NCBI GenBank assembly: GCA_021202465.1
Contig: JAJQCZ010000028.1
Coordinates: 1-49,349 of the forward strand
Length of the DNA stretch: 49,349 nucleotides
Source: Lachnospiraceae bacterium
Lineage (GTDB): Bacteria > Bacillota > Clostridia > Lachnospirales > Lachnospiraceae
Direction of reading: 5' to 3'
Shown here piece after piece: positions 16,678 through 25,983 of the stretch. The translations under genes were made by a program, and so were the position numbers. The notes beneath the pieces were generated by a model. It was not told the origin of the DNA. It saw only the letters and a list, made by a program, of their open reading frames with translations, and made no database searches. Position 1 is the first letter of the stretch; every line of letters begins with the position of its first letter.

Positions 16678-17481
16678 TTACAGCGGGTAAAAGGTCGGTT
16701 TCCGCTCCCGGAACACCGTGTAATAGCGGAACCCCAGAGACTTAAGAAGCTCTCCGGCCTGAGCGAAATGTGCGCCCAGCTGCTCCGGTGTATGCGCGTC
16801 GGAACCGAGCGTCAGGATTTCGCCGCCCAGCTCCCGGTAGCGCCGCAGGACCTCTGGCATGGGATGGGGAACCCCCAGTCCCGCGTTCAGCCCGGCCGTG
16901 TTGCACTCGATGCCTTTTCCTTTATCAATGATTGTCCGCAGAATTTCTTCGAGGACGTCTCCGTAGCGTTCCCAGGTGTATCCGGCGTTGCGTGTGGGGC
17001 CGTAGCGAACCACGTAATCCAGGTGCCCGGCGACATCGTAGCAGTCAAAGAGTTTCAGATTGTCCAGCTCCTCCTCGAAATAGAGGCGGTAGGCCTCTTC
17101 CTCGGAGAGACCGCGGAAGAAGAGATCGGCCTCGTAGGGATCCAGATGACGGGAGACATGCGTCGAGCCGATGATGAAGTCGAAGGGGTGGGAGGCGGCG
17201 AAGGCCGGAAGTTCTCCGGTCAGATGCGGCTGCAGACCCAGCTCTACGCCGAGACTGAGGTCGAGGCGGTCGGCAGCTTCCTCGCGCAGGGCGCTCATCC
17301 GGAGGAAATATTCGTCCGCGTCGAAGAGGAAATCCAGCTCCTCGGAGGGGAAATCCGGGTCGTAATGGTCGGTGATCGTCAGATGACGCATATCCAGCGC
17401 AATGGCCCGCTCGATCTGAGCGCGGGGCGCGGTGTCGGAATCACTGGAAAATGAAGTATGGCAGTGTGAGTCGGAATACAT
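16678..17481 (-). CDS. hisK: PHP-domain histidinol-phosphatase-like protein
   Basis: 267 residues with the PHP metal-binding motifs: DSHCHTSFSSDS at the N-terminus, TITDHYD, GVELGLQPH, GSTHVSRH, and GSDAHTPEQLG near the end. It matches HisJ/HisK-type phosphatases, which remove phosphate from histidinol phosphate in histidine synthesis, although no other his gene is nearby and related PHP phosphoesterases are possible. AGAAAGGA precedes the ATG. The frame stays open far upstream on this strand, but that part is a shadow of the aminopeptidase gene. It converges on ligA with 4 bp between stops. Confidence 0.8.
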   Translation of the reverse strand: MYSDSHCHTSFSSDSDTAPRAQIERAIALDMRHLTITDHYDPDFPSEELDFLFDADEYFLRMSALREEAADRLDLSLGVELGLQPHLTGELPAFAASHPFDFIIGSTHVSRHLDPYEADLFFRGLSEEEAYRLYFEEELDNLKLFDCYDVAGHLDYVVRYGPTRNAGYTWERYGDVLEEILRTIIDKGKGIECNTAGLNAGLGVPHPMPEVLRRYRELGGEILTLGSDAHTPEQLGAHFAQAGELLKSLGFRYYTVFRERKPTFYPL

Positions 17482-17589
17482 GGGGGAATCCTTTCTGATG
17501 GAGCGAATGTTATTATTTTGCTCACAGAGCCTAGTGTAGCATATGGGAGTCATTTTGGCCAATAGTAAAAAAGAACAGGAGGCAGCAAG

Positions 17590-18702
17590 ATGGATGAGAG
17601 AATGAAGACGCTGGCGCATAATCTGGTGACCGGATCCTGCCAGGTGCAGTCCGGAGAGCGTGTGTACGTGGAATATATCGGTGCGGATACTACGGACCTG
17701 GCGAGGCAGGTGATTAAGGAGGTGTATGCGGCGGGTGGACTGCCCTATGTGCATTTTACCGATCCGCGGGTGCAGCGGGAGATCATGCTGGGCTGCACGA
17801 GAGAGCAGTTGGTGCCGCAGACGGCGTGGGAGTGCGATATCATGGCGCAGATGGACTGCTACATCGGGATCCGGGGCTCCTCCAATCTGTCGGAGCTGTC
17901 GGACGTGCCGGATGAGAAGTCTGAGCTTTATGCCACCTGCTATCAGCGGAAGGTGACGGATATCCGGGTGAATCAGACGCGGTGGGTGGTTTTGCGCTAC
18001 CCCAACGACGCTATGGCGCAGAATGCAGGCACCAGCCGCGAGGCCTTCGAGGATTTCTATTATCAGGTCTGCAATGTGGATTACAGACGCATGGCAAAGG
18101 CCATGGAACCGCTGGTGACACGCATGAACCGCACCGACCGGGTGCGGATCGTGGGGCCCGGTACGGATCTGCGCTTCTCCCTGCGCGGGATGGAAGCCAT
18201 TCCCTGTGCCGGAGAGGCCAACATCCCCGACGGGGAGGTCTACTCGGCGCCGGTGCGGGATTCCGTGGAGGGCGTTATCACCTACAACACTCCCTCTATC
18301 CAGAACGGCTTCACCTTCGAGCAGGTGAAACTGACTTTTGAAAAAGGGAAGATTGTCGACGCGCAGGCCAACGACACGGCGCGGATTCAGAAGATTTTCG
18401 ATATGGATGAGGGCGCCCACTATGTGGGTGAGTTCGCGCTGGGGGTCAACCCTTATGTGACGAAGCCGATGAAGGACATCCTGTTCGATGAGAAGATTCA
18501 GGGCTCCTTCCATTTTACGCCGGGGAATGCCTATGAGGATGCGGACAACGGCAACCGTTCGGCGCTGCACTGGGATCTGGTCTGTATCCAGACGCCGGAG
18601 AATGGCGGCGGCGAGATCTGGTTTGACGACGAGCTGATTCGTAAGGACGGACGCTTCGTGGTGCCGGATCTGGAGGGCCTGAACCCGGAGAACCTTGCAT
18701 AA
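17590..18702 (+). CDS. M29-family aminopeptidase
   Basis: 370 residues of the thermophilic metalloaminopeptidase family (AmpS/PepS-like). Family features include VQSGERVYVEYIG at the start, TDLRFSLRG, the GEANIPDGEVYSAPVRDSVEG segment that brings metal-binding Glu residues, and HYVGEFALGVNP with HWDLVC near the end. It is a cytosolic peptidase that trims N-terminal residues. AGGAGG lies nine bases before the ATG. The gene is divergent from the PHP phosphatase, with a 108-bp shared promoter region. Confidence 0.9.
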   Translation: MDERMKTLAHNLVTGSCQVQSGERVYVEYIGADTTDLARQVIKEVYAAGGLPYVHFTDPRVQREIMLGCTREQLVPQTAWECDIMAQMDCYIGIRGSSNLSELSDVPDEKSELYATCYQRKVTDIRVNQTRWVVLRYPNDAMAQNAGTSREAFEDFYYQVCNVDYRRMAKAMEPLVTRMNRTDRVRIVGPGTDLRFSLRGMEAIPCAGEANIPDGEVYSAPVRDSVEGVITYNTPSIQNGFTFEQVKLTFEKGKIVDAQANDTARIQKIFDMDEGAHYVGEFALGVNPYVTKPMKDILFDEKIQGSFHFTPGNAYEDADNGNRSALHWDLVCIQTPENGGGEIWFDDELIRKDGRFVVPDLEGLNPENLA

Positions 18703-18730
18703 AAAGAACGCTCCTTGCACATTCTCGCGC

Positions 18731-18765
18731 CGTTGCTGAGCGCCGGTGGCGCTCGTTTAGCAACG
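18731..18765. terminator. Hairpin between convergent M29 and ROK genes
   Basis: CGTTGCTGAGCGCC pairs with GGCGCTC and AGCAACG across a 3-nt loop and a 4-nt bulge. There is no clear T run on either side, so it may be a weak two-way terminator. Confidence 0.5.
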
Positions 18766-18852
18766 CCCGAAGCGGAGCGTAGACGCGGTCGTTTTGGCGA
18801 TATCCTTCTCGCCGCTCTGCCGGATGGTTTCGGTCAGGGCGGCGAACCGGAT

Positions 18853-19968
18853 TTATATGCTTCGTATAAATCGGTCGATGTAGTACAGTGCCGCACCGAT
18901 GGCGGCGGTCTCGAAACGGTAGCGGCAGGTGAAGACATAGGGGCGGGATTCACGGAAACCGTTCCTCCTGGCGACCATTTCCCGGAACACTTTCAGATAA
19001 TCAGTCATATAGGGTCCCACGTAGCCGCCGAGGATGATGTCGCAGTCGTACTGCATGCGCAGGTTGTTGACCGCGATGGCCAGGTACTCCATGTATTCGC
19101 GGAAGGCCGCCACGTAGGGAGCCTGTTTTTCTTCCACGCGGTCAAAAAACTCGCCCAGCTGGCCTCCGGTCAGATCGGACAGGAGGTTGGCGGAGCAATA
19201 GGCGTTGAGGCAGCCCTTTTGCCCGCAGTAGCAGGGGCGCCCATCGGGAATCAGTGTCACATGACCGAATTCACAGCTTTTCTGGTTATCTCCCATATAA
19301 AGCCGGTGGCTGCTGACCATGGCGCCTCCGACGCTGTTGCTCAGAGACAGATAGATGATTGTGCGCTCCTGCTCCATGTTCCACCATTCGGCGAAACCGC
19401 CGGAATTGGCGTCGTTGAAGAGGCGGAAGTGCAGGGAAATATGAGGCTTCAGCTTCTGGTACAGGTCCCGCGGCGCGCCGATGAGCCGCGCGGACTGAAC
19501 GGTTTTCCGGTCTTTGGCGATGATGGCGGCCAGGCAAACGCCGAGCCCCAGAATCCGGGAGCGGTCAAGGCGGTTTTCCTCGATGAAAGAGTCAACCAGT
19601 TTCCCCAGTGTCGCGTAATAGAAGAGGCTGTCCGTATAGCGGAGCCGGATGCGGTTGGAGTAGAGCAGGTGAGCCTCCATGTCGATGGCCACCAGACTGA
19701 TGTGGTTGGCGGTGATATCAAGACCGAGGGCGATTCGTGCCTCTTTCTCGCAGCAGAAGGCGCGGGCCTTTCGCCCGCCGGTGGAATCGAAGGTGCCCGC
19801 TTCGCGGATCAGTCCCAGCTCCCGGAGGGCGGTCAGGTTCTGGCCCACCGTGGGCATGCTGAGACTCAGGCCTGTCGCGATGTCCTGCTGAGATACCTTC
19901 TGATTCTTATAGATATATCTGTAAATCTGATTGCGGTTGATCTGTTTGATCGGAAGTGTGGAAGGCAT
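18853..19968 (-). CDS. ROK-family transcriptional repressor
   Basis: 371 residues started at the ATG behind AGGAGGATCCC. An N-terminal winged helix-turn-helix (QINRNQIYRYIYKNQKVSQQDIA, SMPTVGQNLTALRELGLI) precedes a ROK domain with the sugar-kinase-like ALGLDITANHISLVAID segment and a zinc site in GHVTLIPDGRPCYCGQKGCLN. ROK repressors sense sugars or sugar phosphates. It is divergent from the glycolytic gap gene, so control of gap or of its own promoter is plausible; the ligand cannot be read from the sequence. Confidence 0.88.
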   Translation of the reverse strand: MPSTLPIKQINRNQIYRYIYKNQKVSQQDIATGLSLSMPTVGQNLTALRELGLIREAGTFDSTGGRKARAFCCEKEARIALGLDITANHISLVAIDMEAHLLYSNRIRLRYTDSLFYYATLGKLVDSFIEENRLDRSRILGLGVCLAAIIAKDRKTVQSARLIGAPRDLYQKLKPHISLHFRLFNDANSGGFAEWWNMEQERTIIYLSLSNSVGGAMVSSHRLYMGDNQKSCEFGHVTLIPDGRPCYCGQKGCLNAYCSANLLSDLTGGQLGEFFDRVEEKQAPYVAAFREYMEYLAIAVNNLRMQYDCDIILGGYVGPYMTDYLKVFREMVARRNGFRESRPYVFTCRYRFETAAIGAALYYIDRFIRSI

Positions 19969-19987
19969 GGGATCCTCCTGTCTGTGT

Positions 19988-20043
19988 GAGACAGCGCAAA
20001 ACGCTATCTCTTCAAGCATACGTGAAAAACGTCTTTCTGTCAA
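19988..20043 (-). promoter_or_regulatory. ROK gene promoter with palindromic operator
   Basis: On the minus strand TTGACA (20043-20038), a 17-bp spacer and TATGCT (20020-20015). Directly downstream, around the expected start point, is GAGACAGCG-caaaa-CGCTATCTC (19988-20010), an inverted repeat with one mismatched pair. Its position suits autorepression. Confidence 0.75.
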
Positions 20044-20241
20044 TGAAAAGAGGAGGCCGGGGGGACTTTTATAAACGTGATTTTCAAAAGCAGAAAAAGA
20101 AAAATCATAAAGAAAATCAGGCCGCTTCCGAAAGAATCATAAAAAATGATAAAAAATTGACAGGGTGGAAAGGGGAACTGTGCCAACTTGCACAAAAAAA
20201 TGAAAGAGAAAAACTGAAGAAAAAAACCTGTTTTTTCAGCC
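20044..20241. other. AT-rich spacer between ROK and gap promoters
   Basis: Very A-rich on the plus strand, with no gene. The divergent promoters flank it; nothing else is recognised. Confidence 0.5.
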
Positions 20242-20319
20242 TTGCAAACCGGCGAAGCGGTTGCTATACTAACTACGGTTTCGGGAAAAAGTCCGAAGTT
20301 TCCGGTGAAAGTCCCGAAA
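20242..20319 (+). promoter_or_regulatory. gap promoter and leader inverted repeat
   Basis: TTGCAA (20242-20247), 17-bp spacer, TATACT (20265-20270). Just past the start point, TTTCGGGA (20279-20286) and TCCCGAAA (20312-20319) form an 8-bp inverted repeat in the leader. It may be an mRNA-stabilising stem or an operator. The leader of about 78 nt ends with AGGAGG before gap. Confidence 0.8.
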
Positions 20320-20354
20320 AATTTCCAATATAATACAATCAGGAGGAAACTAAA

Positions 20355-21371
20355 ATGTCTGTAAGAGTTGCCATCAATGGTTTTGGAAGAATCGGCCGTC
20401 TTGCGTTCCGCAAGATGTTCCACAGCGAGGGCTATGAGGTGGTTGCTATCAACGATCTGACCGATCCCAAGATGCTGGCGCATCTGCTGAAGTATGATTC
20501 TGCGCAGAGCGCGTACAGCAAGAGAGACACTGTGGAAGCGGGCGAGGACTGCATCTACGTGGAAGGCAAGAAGATCACCATTTATAAGGAAGCGGATGCT
20601 TCCAAGCTGCCCTGGGGCGAGCTGAATGTGGACGTGGTGCTGGAGTGCACCGGTTTCTACACCTCCAAGGCCAAGGCTCAGGCACACATCGATGCGGGCG
20701 CCAAGAGAGTCGTCATCTCCGCTCCGGCCGGCAATGATCTGCCGACCATCGTGTTCGGCGTCAACGAGCAGACCCTGAAGCATGAGGATACCATCATTTC
20801 CGCGGCTTCCTGCACCACCAACTGCCTGGCTCCCATGGCCAACACCCTGAACAAGATGGCTCCCATCGTCAAGGGCTTCATGACCACGATTCATGCCTAC
20901 ACCGGCGATCAGATGCTGCTGGATGGCCCCCACAGAAAGGGCGACCTGCGGCGTGCGCGTGCGGCGGCTGTGAATATCGTTCCCAACTCCACCGGCGCAG
21001 CCAAGGCCATCGGCCTGGTTATCCCCGAGCTGGCCGGTAAGCTGGACGGCGCGGCACAGCGTGTTCCTACTGTAACCGGTTCCCTGACGGAGCTGACCGC
21101 TGTGGTGGAAGGCACCGTGACGGCGGCGGAAGTAAACGCGGCCATGAAGGCGGCTGCCAATCCTTCCTTCGGCTACACCGAGGAAGAGCTGGTATCTTCC
21201 GACATCATCGGCGCGACCGAGGGTTCCATCTTCGATGCGACTCAGACCAAGGTGATGCCTCTGGACGATACCCATACGCTGGTGAAGGTCGTTGCCTGGT
21301 ATGACAACGAGCATTCCTACACCTGCCAGATGGTTCGCACGATCAAGTATTTCAACGAGCTGGCAAAATAA
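20355..21371 (+). CDS. gap: Glyceraldehyde-3-phosphate dehydrogenase (glycolytic)
   Basis: 338 residues. NAD-binding INGFGRIGR is at the N-terminus, with Asp34 in the AIND segment that favours NAD over NADP. The catalytic Cys153 sits in ASCTTN, and the C-terminal [10 protein letters not shown] end is normal. The enzyme oxidises glyceraldehyde-3-phosphate to 1,3-bisphosphoglycerate. It has its own strong promoter and leads the run gap-pgk-tpiA-gpmI. A second GAPDH lies at 48128-49225. The codon use looks optimised, as expected for high expression. Confidence 0.96.
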   Translation: MSVRVAINGFGRIGRLAFRKMFHSEGYEVVAINDLTDPKMLAHLLKYDSAQSAYSKRDTVEAGEDCIYVEGKKITIYKEADASKLPWGELNVDVVLECTGFYTSKAKAQAHIDAGAKRVVISAPAGNDLPTIVFGVNEQTLKHEDTIISAASCTTNCLAPMANTLNKMAPIVKGFMTTIHAYTGDQMLLDGPHRKGDLRRARAAAVNIVPNSTGAAKAIGLVIPELAGKLDGAAQRVPTVTGSLTELTAVVEGTVTAAEVNAAMKAAANPSFGYTEEELVSSDIIGATEGSIFDATQTKVMPLDDTHTLVKVVAWYDNEHSYTCQMVRTIKYFNELAK

Positions 21372-21393
21372 TCTTGTGACGTATGCCACATTG

Positions 21394-21430
21394 ACAGACA
21401 GGGTCCCTCCGGGATTCTGTCTGTTGTCTT
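21394..21430 (+). terminator. Hairpin terminator after gap
   Basis: ACAGACAGGGTCCC pairs with GGGATTCTGTCTGT (14 bp including wobbles) around TCC. The tail TGTCTT is poor in T, so termination may be partial. Confidence 0.7.
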
Positions 21431-21441
21431 ATACCGGGGAA

Positions 21442-21471
21442 TTGACGAGTCTTATACGCCGATAATATAAG
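21442..21471 (+). promoter_or_regulatory. pgk promoter
   Basis: TTGACG (21442-21447), 18-bp spacer, TATAAG (21466-21471), about 70 bp before the pgk start. It allows pgk and downstream genes to be transcribed apart from gap. Confidence 0.65.
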
Positions 21472-21543
21472 TAAATTCGTTGCGTAGACCGGAGAATTGT
21501 GATAAACTGGATAAGGAAAATTTTTAAGAAGGAGAACTGGCAT

Positions 21544-22734
21544 ATGTTGAACAAAAAGTCTGTAGATGATATTCAGGTAAAGGGTCAGAAGGTCCTGGTG
21601 CGCTGTGATTTTAACGTTCCGCTTCAGGATGGAAAGATTACCGATGAGGTACGTCTGGTGGCGGCTCTGCCGACGCTGAAGAAACTGATCGGCGACGGCG
21701 GACGCGTGATTCTCTGCTCCCACCTGGGCAAGCCGAAGGGAGAGCCGGTTCCTTCGCTGTCTCTGGCGCCCGTGGCGGCACGCCTCAGCGAGCTGCTGGG
21801 TCAGGAAGTGAAGTTTGTTCCTGATGACAACGTGGTAGGTCCTGAAGTCGTGGCGGCTGCCAACGCCCTGCAGGATGGCGAGGTGATGCTCCTGGAGAAC
21901 ACCCGTTACCGCAAGGAAGAGACCAAGAACGGCGAGGCTTTCAGCCGCGATCTGGCATCTCTGGCTGACATCTTTGTAGACGATGCTTTCGGAACCGCAC
22001 ATCGGGCGCACTGCTCCAACGTGGGCGTGACTCAGTTTACCAAAGAAAATGCGGTGGGCTATCTGATGCAGAAGGAAATCGATTTCCTGGGCAATGCGGT
22101 GAATAATCCCGAGAGACCCTTCGTGGCGATTCTCGGCGGCTCCAAGGTTTCCAGCAAGATCTCCGTCATCAATAACCTGCTTGACAAGGTAGATACTCTG
22201 ATCATCGGCGGCGGTATGGCCTACACCTTTATGAAGGCCAAGGGGCTGGAGACCGGCACTTCTCTGCTGGAGGCGGATTACATTGACTATGCGAAGGAAA
22301 TGATGGAGAAGGCGGAGAAGAAGGGTGTGAAGCTCCTGATTCCCGTGGATACCGTTGTTGCCAAAGAATTCAAGAATGACGCGCCTTCCCGTGTGGCGGC
22401 CGGCGATATTCAGCCCGACGAGATGGGTCTGGACATCGGACCGAAGACCCGCGAGCTGTTCGCGGCGGCTCTGACCGATGCGAAGACCGTGGTCTGGAAC
22501 GGACCGATGGGCGTCTTTGAAATGCCTAATTTCGCGGCAGGTACCGTGGCAGTGGCAAAGGCTCTGGCAGATATTTCTGCGACCACGATCATCGGCGGCG
22601 GCGACTCGGCGGCGGCTGTCAACCAGCTGGGCTTCGGCGACAAGATGACTCATATCTCCACCGGCGGCGGCGCTTCCCTGGAATTCCTGGAGGGCAAGGA
22701 ACTGCCCGGCGTCGCAGCTGCGGACGATAAATAA
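21544..22734 (+). CDS. pgk: Phosphoglycerate kinase
   Basis: 396 residues started behind AAGAAGGAGA. Substrate-binding [21 protein letters not shown], the ENTRYRKEE segment, [11 protein letters not shown], and the nucleotide-binding WNGPMGVFE and [11 protein letters not shown] near the end are all present. It transfers phosphate from 1,3-bisphosphoglycerate to ADP. The frame upstream of the ATG is ignored as it lies in the promoter region. tpiA follows after 82 bp. Confidence 0.97.
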   Translation: MLNKKSVDDIQVKGQKVLVRCDFNVPLQDGKITDEVRLVAALPTLKKLIGDGGRVILCSHLGKPKGEPVPSLSLAPVAARLSELLGQEVKFVPDDNVVGPEVVAAANALQDGEVMLLENTRYRKEETKNGEAFSRDLASLADIFVDDAFGTAHRAHCSNVGVTQFTKENAVGYLMQKEIDFLGNAVNNPERPFVAILGGSKVSSKISVINNLLDKVDTLIIGGGMAYTFMKAKGLETGTSLLEADYIDYAKEMMEKAEKKGVKLLIPVDTVVAKEFKNDAPSRVAAGDIQPDEMGLDIGPKTRELFAAALTDAKTVVWNGPMGVFEMPNFAAGTVAVAKALADISATTIIGGGDSAAAVNQLGFGDKMTHISTGGGASLEFLEGKELPGVAAADDK

Positions 22735-22816
22735 AATAATCATAAGGTCCCGGGCGATTCCGGGAAAAACAGATTGACAGGTCTGACAGAATCAGACCAG
22801 ATAGGAGAACAAACCA

Positions 22817-23566
22817 ATGGCCAGAAAAATGATCATCGCGGGAAACTGGAAGATGAACAAGACTCCCAGTGAGACCCGGAGTTTTATTGAAGAACTGAAG
22901 CCCCTGGTGGCCGGTGCGGACGCGGAAGTCGTCTGCTGCGTCCCGGCCATCGACATCATCCCCGCGGTCGAAGCGGCGAAGGGCAGCAATATTGTTATCG
23001 GCGCGGAGAATATGTACTTCGAGGAAAAGGGCGCTTTCACCGGAGAGATCGCTCCGAATATGCTGGTAGATGCCGGCGTGACCTATGTGATCCTGGGACA
23101 TTCCGAGCGGAGAGAGTATTTCGCAGAGACCAATGAGACGGTGAATAAAAAGGTGAAGAAGGCTTTTGAGCACGGTTTGAAGCCCATTGTCTGCTGTGGT
23201 GAGACTCTGACTCAGAGAGAGCAGGGGATTACGCTGGACTGGATCCGGCAGCAGATCAAGATCGCCTTCCTCGATGTGACGCCGGAGCAGGCGAAGGAGG
23301 CGGTCATCGCCTACGAGCCTATCTGGGCCATCGGCACCGGCAAGGTGGCGACCACGGAGCAGGCGCAGGAGGTCTGCGGTGCGATCCGTCAGCTGATCGC
23401 TGAGATCTATGATGAGGCGACTGCAGAGGCCATCCGTATCCAGTACGGCGGCAGCGTGGCGCCGAAGAATGCGGCGGAGCTCTTCGCACAGCCGGATATC
23501 GACGGCGGTCTGGTGGGCGGCGCCAGCCTGAAAGCGGATTTTGGCCAGGTTGTCTGCTATAAATAG
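22817..23566 (+). CDS. tpiA: Triosephosphate isomerase
   Basis: 249 residues. Lys12 in GNWKMN, the catalytic His in ILGHSERRE (about residue 95), the catalytic Glu in [12 protein letters not shown] (about 167) and the phosphate-binding YGGSV and GGLVGGASL are visible. It interconverts dihydroxyacetone phosphate and glyceraldehyde-3-phosphate. GGAGAAC precedes the ATG. Its stop overlaps the ribosome site of gpmI (TAGGAGC), indicating tight coupling. Confidence 0.97.
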   Translation: MARKMIIAGNWKMNKTPSETRSFIEELKPLVAGADAEVVCCVPAIDIIPAVEAAKGSNIVIGAENMYFEEKGAFTGEIAPNMLVDAGVTYVILGHSERREYFAETNETVNKKVKKAFEHGLKPIVCCGETLTQREQGITLDWIRQQIKIAFLDVTPEQAKEAVIAYEPIWAIGTGKVATTEQAQEVCGAIRQLIAEIYDEATAEAIRIQYGGSVAPKNAAELFAQPDIDGGLVGGASLKADFGQVVCYK

Positions 23567-23576
23567 GAGCTGCTTC

Positions 23577-25118
23577 ATGAAGAAAACAACGGTTTTAATG
23601 ATTCTGGATGGGTTCGGTCTCAATGAGCGGACGGATGGAAATGCCGTCTATGCGGCCAGGACCCCCAATATAGACCGCCTCATGAAGGAATATCCCTTCG
23701 TCCAGGGCAATGCCAGCGGACTGGCAGTGGGGCTCCCGGACGGCCAGATGGGTAATTCCGAGGTGGGACACATGAATATGGGCGCAGGCCGGGTTGTTTA
23801 CCAGGAGCTGACTCATATCAGCAAGGAGATTCGGGAGGGCGGATTCTTTGAGAATCCGGCTCTGCTGGCGGCCTGTGAGAACTGCCGGAAGAAGGACTCG
23901 GCTCTGCATTTGTGGGGACTGGTGTCCGATGGCGGCGTCCACAGTCACAATACGCATCTCTATGGTCTCCTGGAACTGGCAAAACGCCAGGGCCTGAAGA
24001 AGGTCTATGTACACTGCTTCATGGACGGCCGTGATACGGCGCCCACCTCCGGGAAGGAATTCGTGCAGGAGCTGATGGACAAGATGGAGGAGCTGGGTGC
24101 TGGTCAGGTAGCCACGGTGACGGGACGTTACTATGCGATGGACCGGGATAACCGCTGGGATCGTGTCTCCCGTGCGTACGCGGCGCTGACACAGGGCGAA
24201 GGCAAGAAAGCACCCTGCCCCCTCTGCGGCATTCAGGAGTCTTATGACGCCGGGGTGACCGATGAGTTTATCGAGCCAATCGTCTGCACAGATGCCGATG
24301 GGAAGCCGGTGGCTGTCGTGCAGGAAGGGGATTCGGTGGTGTTCTTTAACTTCCGCCCCGACCGCGCCAGAGAGATCACCCGGGCCTTCTGCGACGATGC
24401 CTTCACCGGATTCGAGCGGGAGCGGATTCAGGATCTTACCTATGTCTGCTTCAAGGATTATGATCCGACGATTCCTCACAAGCTGGTGGCCTTTGAGAAC
24501 CAGAAGCTGGTTAACACCTTCGGCGAGTATCTGGCGAGCCTTGGTAAGCGGCAGCTTCGTCTGGCGGAGACCGAGAAATATGCACATGTCACCTTCTTCT
24601 TTAACGGTGGTGTGGAGCAGCCGAACGAGGGCGAAGACCGGATCCTGGTTCCCTCACCCAAGGTGGCGACCTATGATCTGAAGCCGGAAATGAGCGCCGT
24701 CGAGGTCTGCGATAACCTGGTGGATGCCATCCGCGGTGGGCAGTATGACGCGATCATCATCAATTTTGCCAATCCGGATATGGTGGGGCACACTGGCATC
24801 ATGGAAGCCGCGGTGCGGGCCGTGGAGACGGTGGATACCTGCGTGGGACGGGCTGTGGAGGCTCTGAAGTCGGTGGACGGCCAGATGTTCCTCTGCGCGG
24901 ACCATGGCAACTCGGAGCAGCTGATCGATTATGAGACGGGAGAGAGCTTTACAGCGCACACCACCAACCCGGTGCCCTTCATTCTCATCAATTATGATCC
25001 GGCTTATACGCTGCGGGAGGGCGGCCGTCTCTGCGACATCGTCCCCACACTTCTGGAGATGATGGAGATTCCCCAGCCGGCGGAAATGACAGGCGTATCG
25101 CTGCTGGAAAAGAAATAA
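23577..25118 (+). CDS. gpmI: Cofactor-independent phosphoglycerate mutase
   Basis: 513 residues of the alkaline-phosphatase-like family. MILDGFG with the metal Asp and the nucleophile Ser61 in MGNSEVGH are at the N-terminus; MDGRDTAP and GRYYAMDRD follow, then FFNFRPDRAREI, NFANPDMVGHTG and CADHGNSE with metal ligands. It converts 3- to 2-phosphoglycerate with Mn2+. The start ATG lies 10 bp after tpiA; an open stretch 36 bases upstream is part of tpiA. Confidence 0.97.
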   Translation: MKKTTVLMILDGFGLNERTDGNAVYAARTPNIDRLMKEYPFVQGNASGLAVGLPDGQMGNSEVGHMNMGAGRVVYQELTHISKEIREGGFFENPALLAACENCRKKDSALHLWGLVSDGGVHSHNTHLYGLLELAKRQGLKKVYVHCFMDGRDTAPTSGKEFVQELMDKMEELGAGQVATVTGRYYAMDRDNRWDRVSRAYAALTQGEGKKAPCPLCGIQESYDAGVTDEFIEPIVCTDADGKPVAVVQEGDSVVFFNFRPDRAREITRAFCDDAFTGFERERIQDLTYVCFKDYDPTIPHKLVAFENQKLVNTFGEYLASLGKRQLRLAETEKYAHVTFFFNGGVEQPNEGEDRILVPSPKVATYDLKPEMSAVEVCDNLVDAIRGGQYDAIIINFANPDMVGHTGIMEAAVRAVETVDTCVGRAVEALKSVDGQMFLCADHGNSEQLIDYETGESFTAHTTNPVPFILINYDPAYTLREGGRLCDIVPTLLEMMEIPQPAEMTGVSLLEKK

Positions 25119-25260
25119 AGAAATGCGCGGCGGCTGACCGTTCGGCCGCCGCATCTCAGAAATGATCCCTTCCCGGGATCCGGAGAGGTTCCGGCAGACG
25201 GAGAAGCTCCCGAGAGAGAGCGATGTCCGCCGAACTTCAATCATAGAGGAGGAATACGGT

Positions 25261-25965
25261 ATGATTTACTCTCAGGAAGTCGAGTTAATGTGCCCGGTAG
25301 CACAGGGCGTGCATCATGGAGCGGCCCCCATTCCCGAGGAAGCGAAATGGGTAAAGGCCAAAGAAGTGAAGGACATTTCCGGTCTGACGCACGGTGTCGG
25401 CTGGTGCGCACCGCAGCAGGGCGCCTGCAAGCTGACCCTGAACGTCAAGGAAGGCATCATTCAGGAAGCTCTGGTGGAGACCATCGGATGTTCCGGAATG
25501 ACCCACTCCGCGGCCATGGCTTCTGAGATCCTGCCGGGGCTGACCGTTATGGAAGCGCTGAACACGGATCTGGTGTGTGATGCCATCAATACCGCCATGC
25601 GTGAGCTGTTCCTGCAGATCGTTTATGGTCGGAGCCAGAGTGCTTTCTCTGAGGAGGGACTTCCCGTGGGCGCCGGACTGGAGGATCTGGGCAAGGGCCT
25701 TCGTTCTCAGGTGGGAACCATGTACGGCACTCTGAAGAAGGGCCCCCGTTATCTGGAGATGGCCGAAGGCTACGTGACCGGCATTGCGCTGAACGAGGAC
25801 GACGAGATCATCGGCTATCAGTTCGTGAACCTGGGCAAGATGACCGATTATATCAAGAAGGGTGATGATCCCAACACGGCTTATGAAAAGGCACGCGGCC
25901 AGTACGGCCGGGTGGATGATGCCGTGCGGATCCTCGATCCCAGAACCGACAAGGAAGTAAAATAA
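25261..25965 (+). CDS. Iron-sulfur scaffold-like protein, partner of GGGtGRT protein
   Basis: 234 residues started behind GAGGAGG. The N-terminal half resembles NifU/IscU-type scaffolds, with Cys in GWCAPQQGACKLTLNV and in ETIGCSGMTHSAAMASEIL, spaced much as in IscU. The C-terminal part (TDYIKKGDDPNTAYEKARGQYG) is specific to this group. These proteins are usually encoded just before a GGGtGRT protein, as here (18-bp gap). A role in Fe-S handling is inferred from the scaffold-like part; the precise function is unknown. Confidence 0.75.
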   Translation: MIYSQEVELMCPVAQGVHHGAAPIPEEAKWVKAKEVKDISGLTHGVGWCAPQQGACKLTLNVKEGIIQEALVETIGCSGMTHSAAMASEILPGLTVMEALNTDLVCDAINTAMRELFLQIVYGRSQSAFSEEGLPVGAGLEDLGKGLRSQVGTMYGTLKKGPRYLEMAEGYVTGIALNEDDEIIGYQFVNLGKMTDYIKKGDDPNTAYEKARGQYGRVDDAVRILDPRTDKEVK

Positions 25966-25983
25966 CAGGGAGGAAAGAATACA

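Noticed and set aside
17482-18720. Upstream extension of the PHP phosphatase frame across the M29 gene
   Set aside because: The PHP motifs begin at the ATG at 17481 with its own ribosome site; the extension is antisense to a clear aminopeptidase gene.
20040-22743. Long minus-strand frames opposite gap and pgk
   Set aside because: Codon-bias shadows of highly expressed genes; no motifs or ribosome sites.
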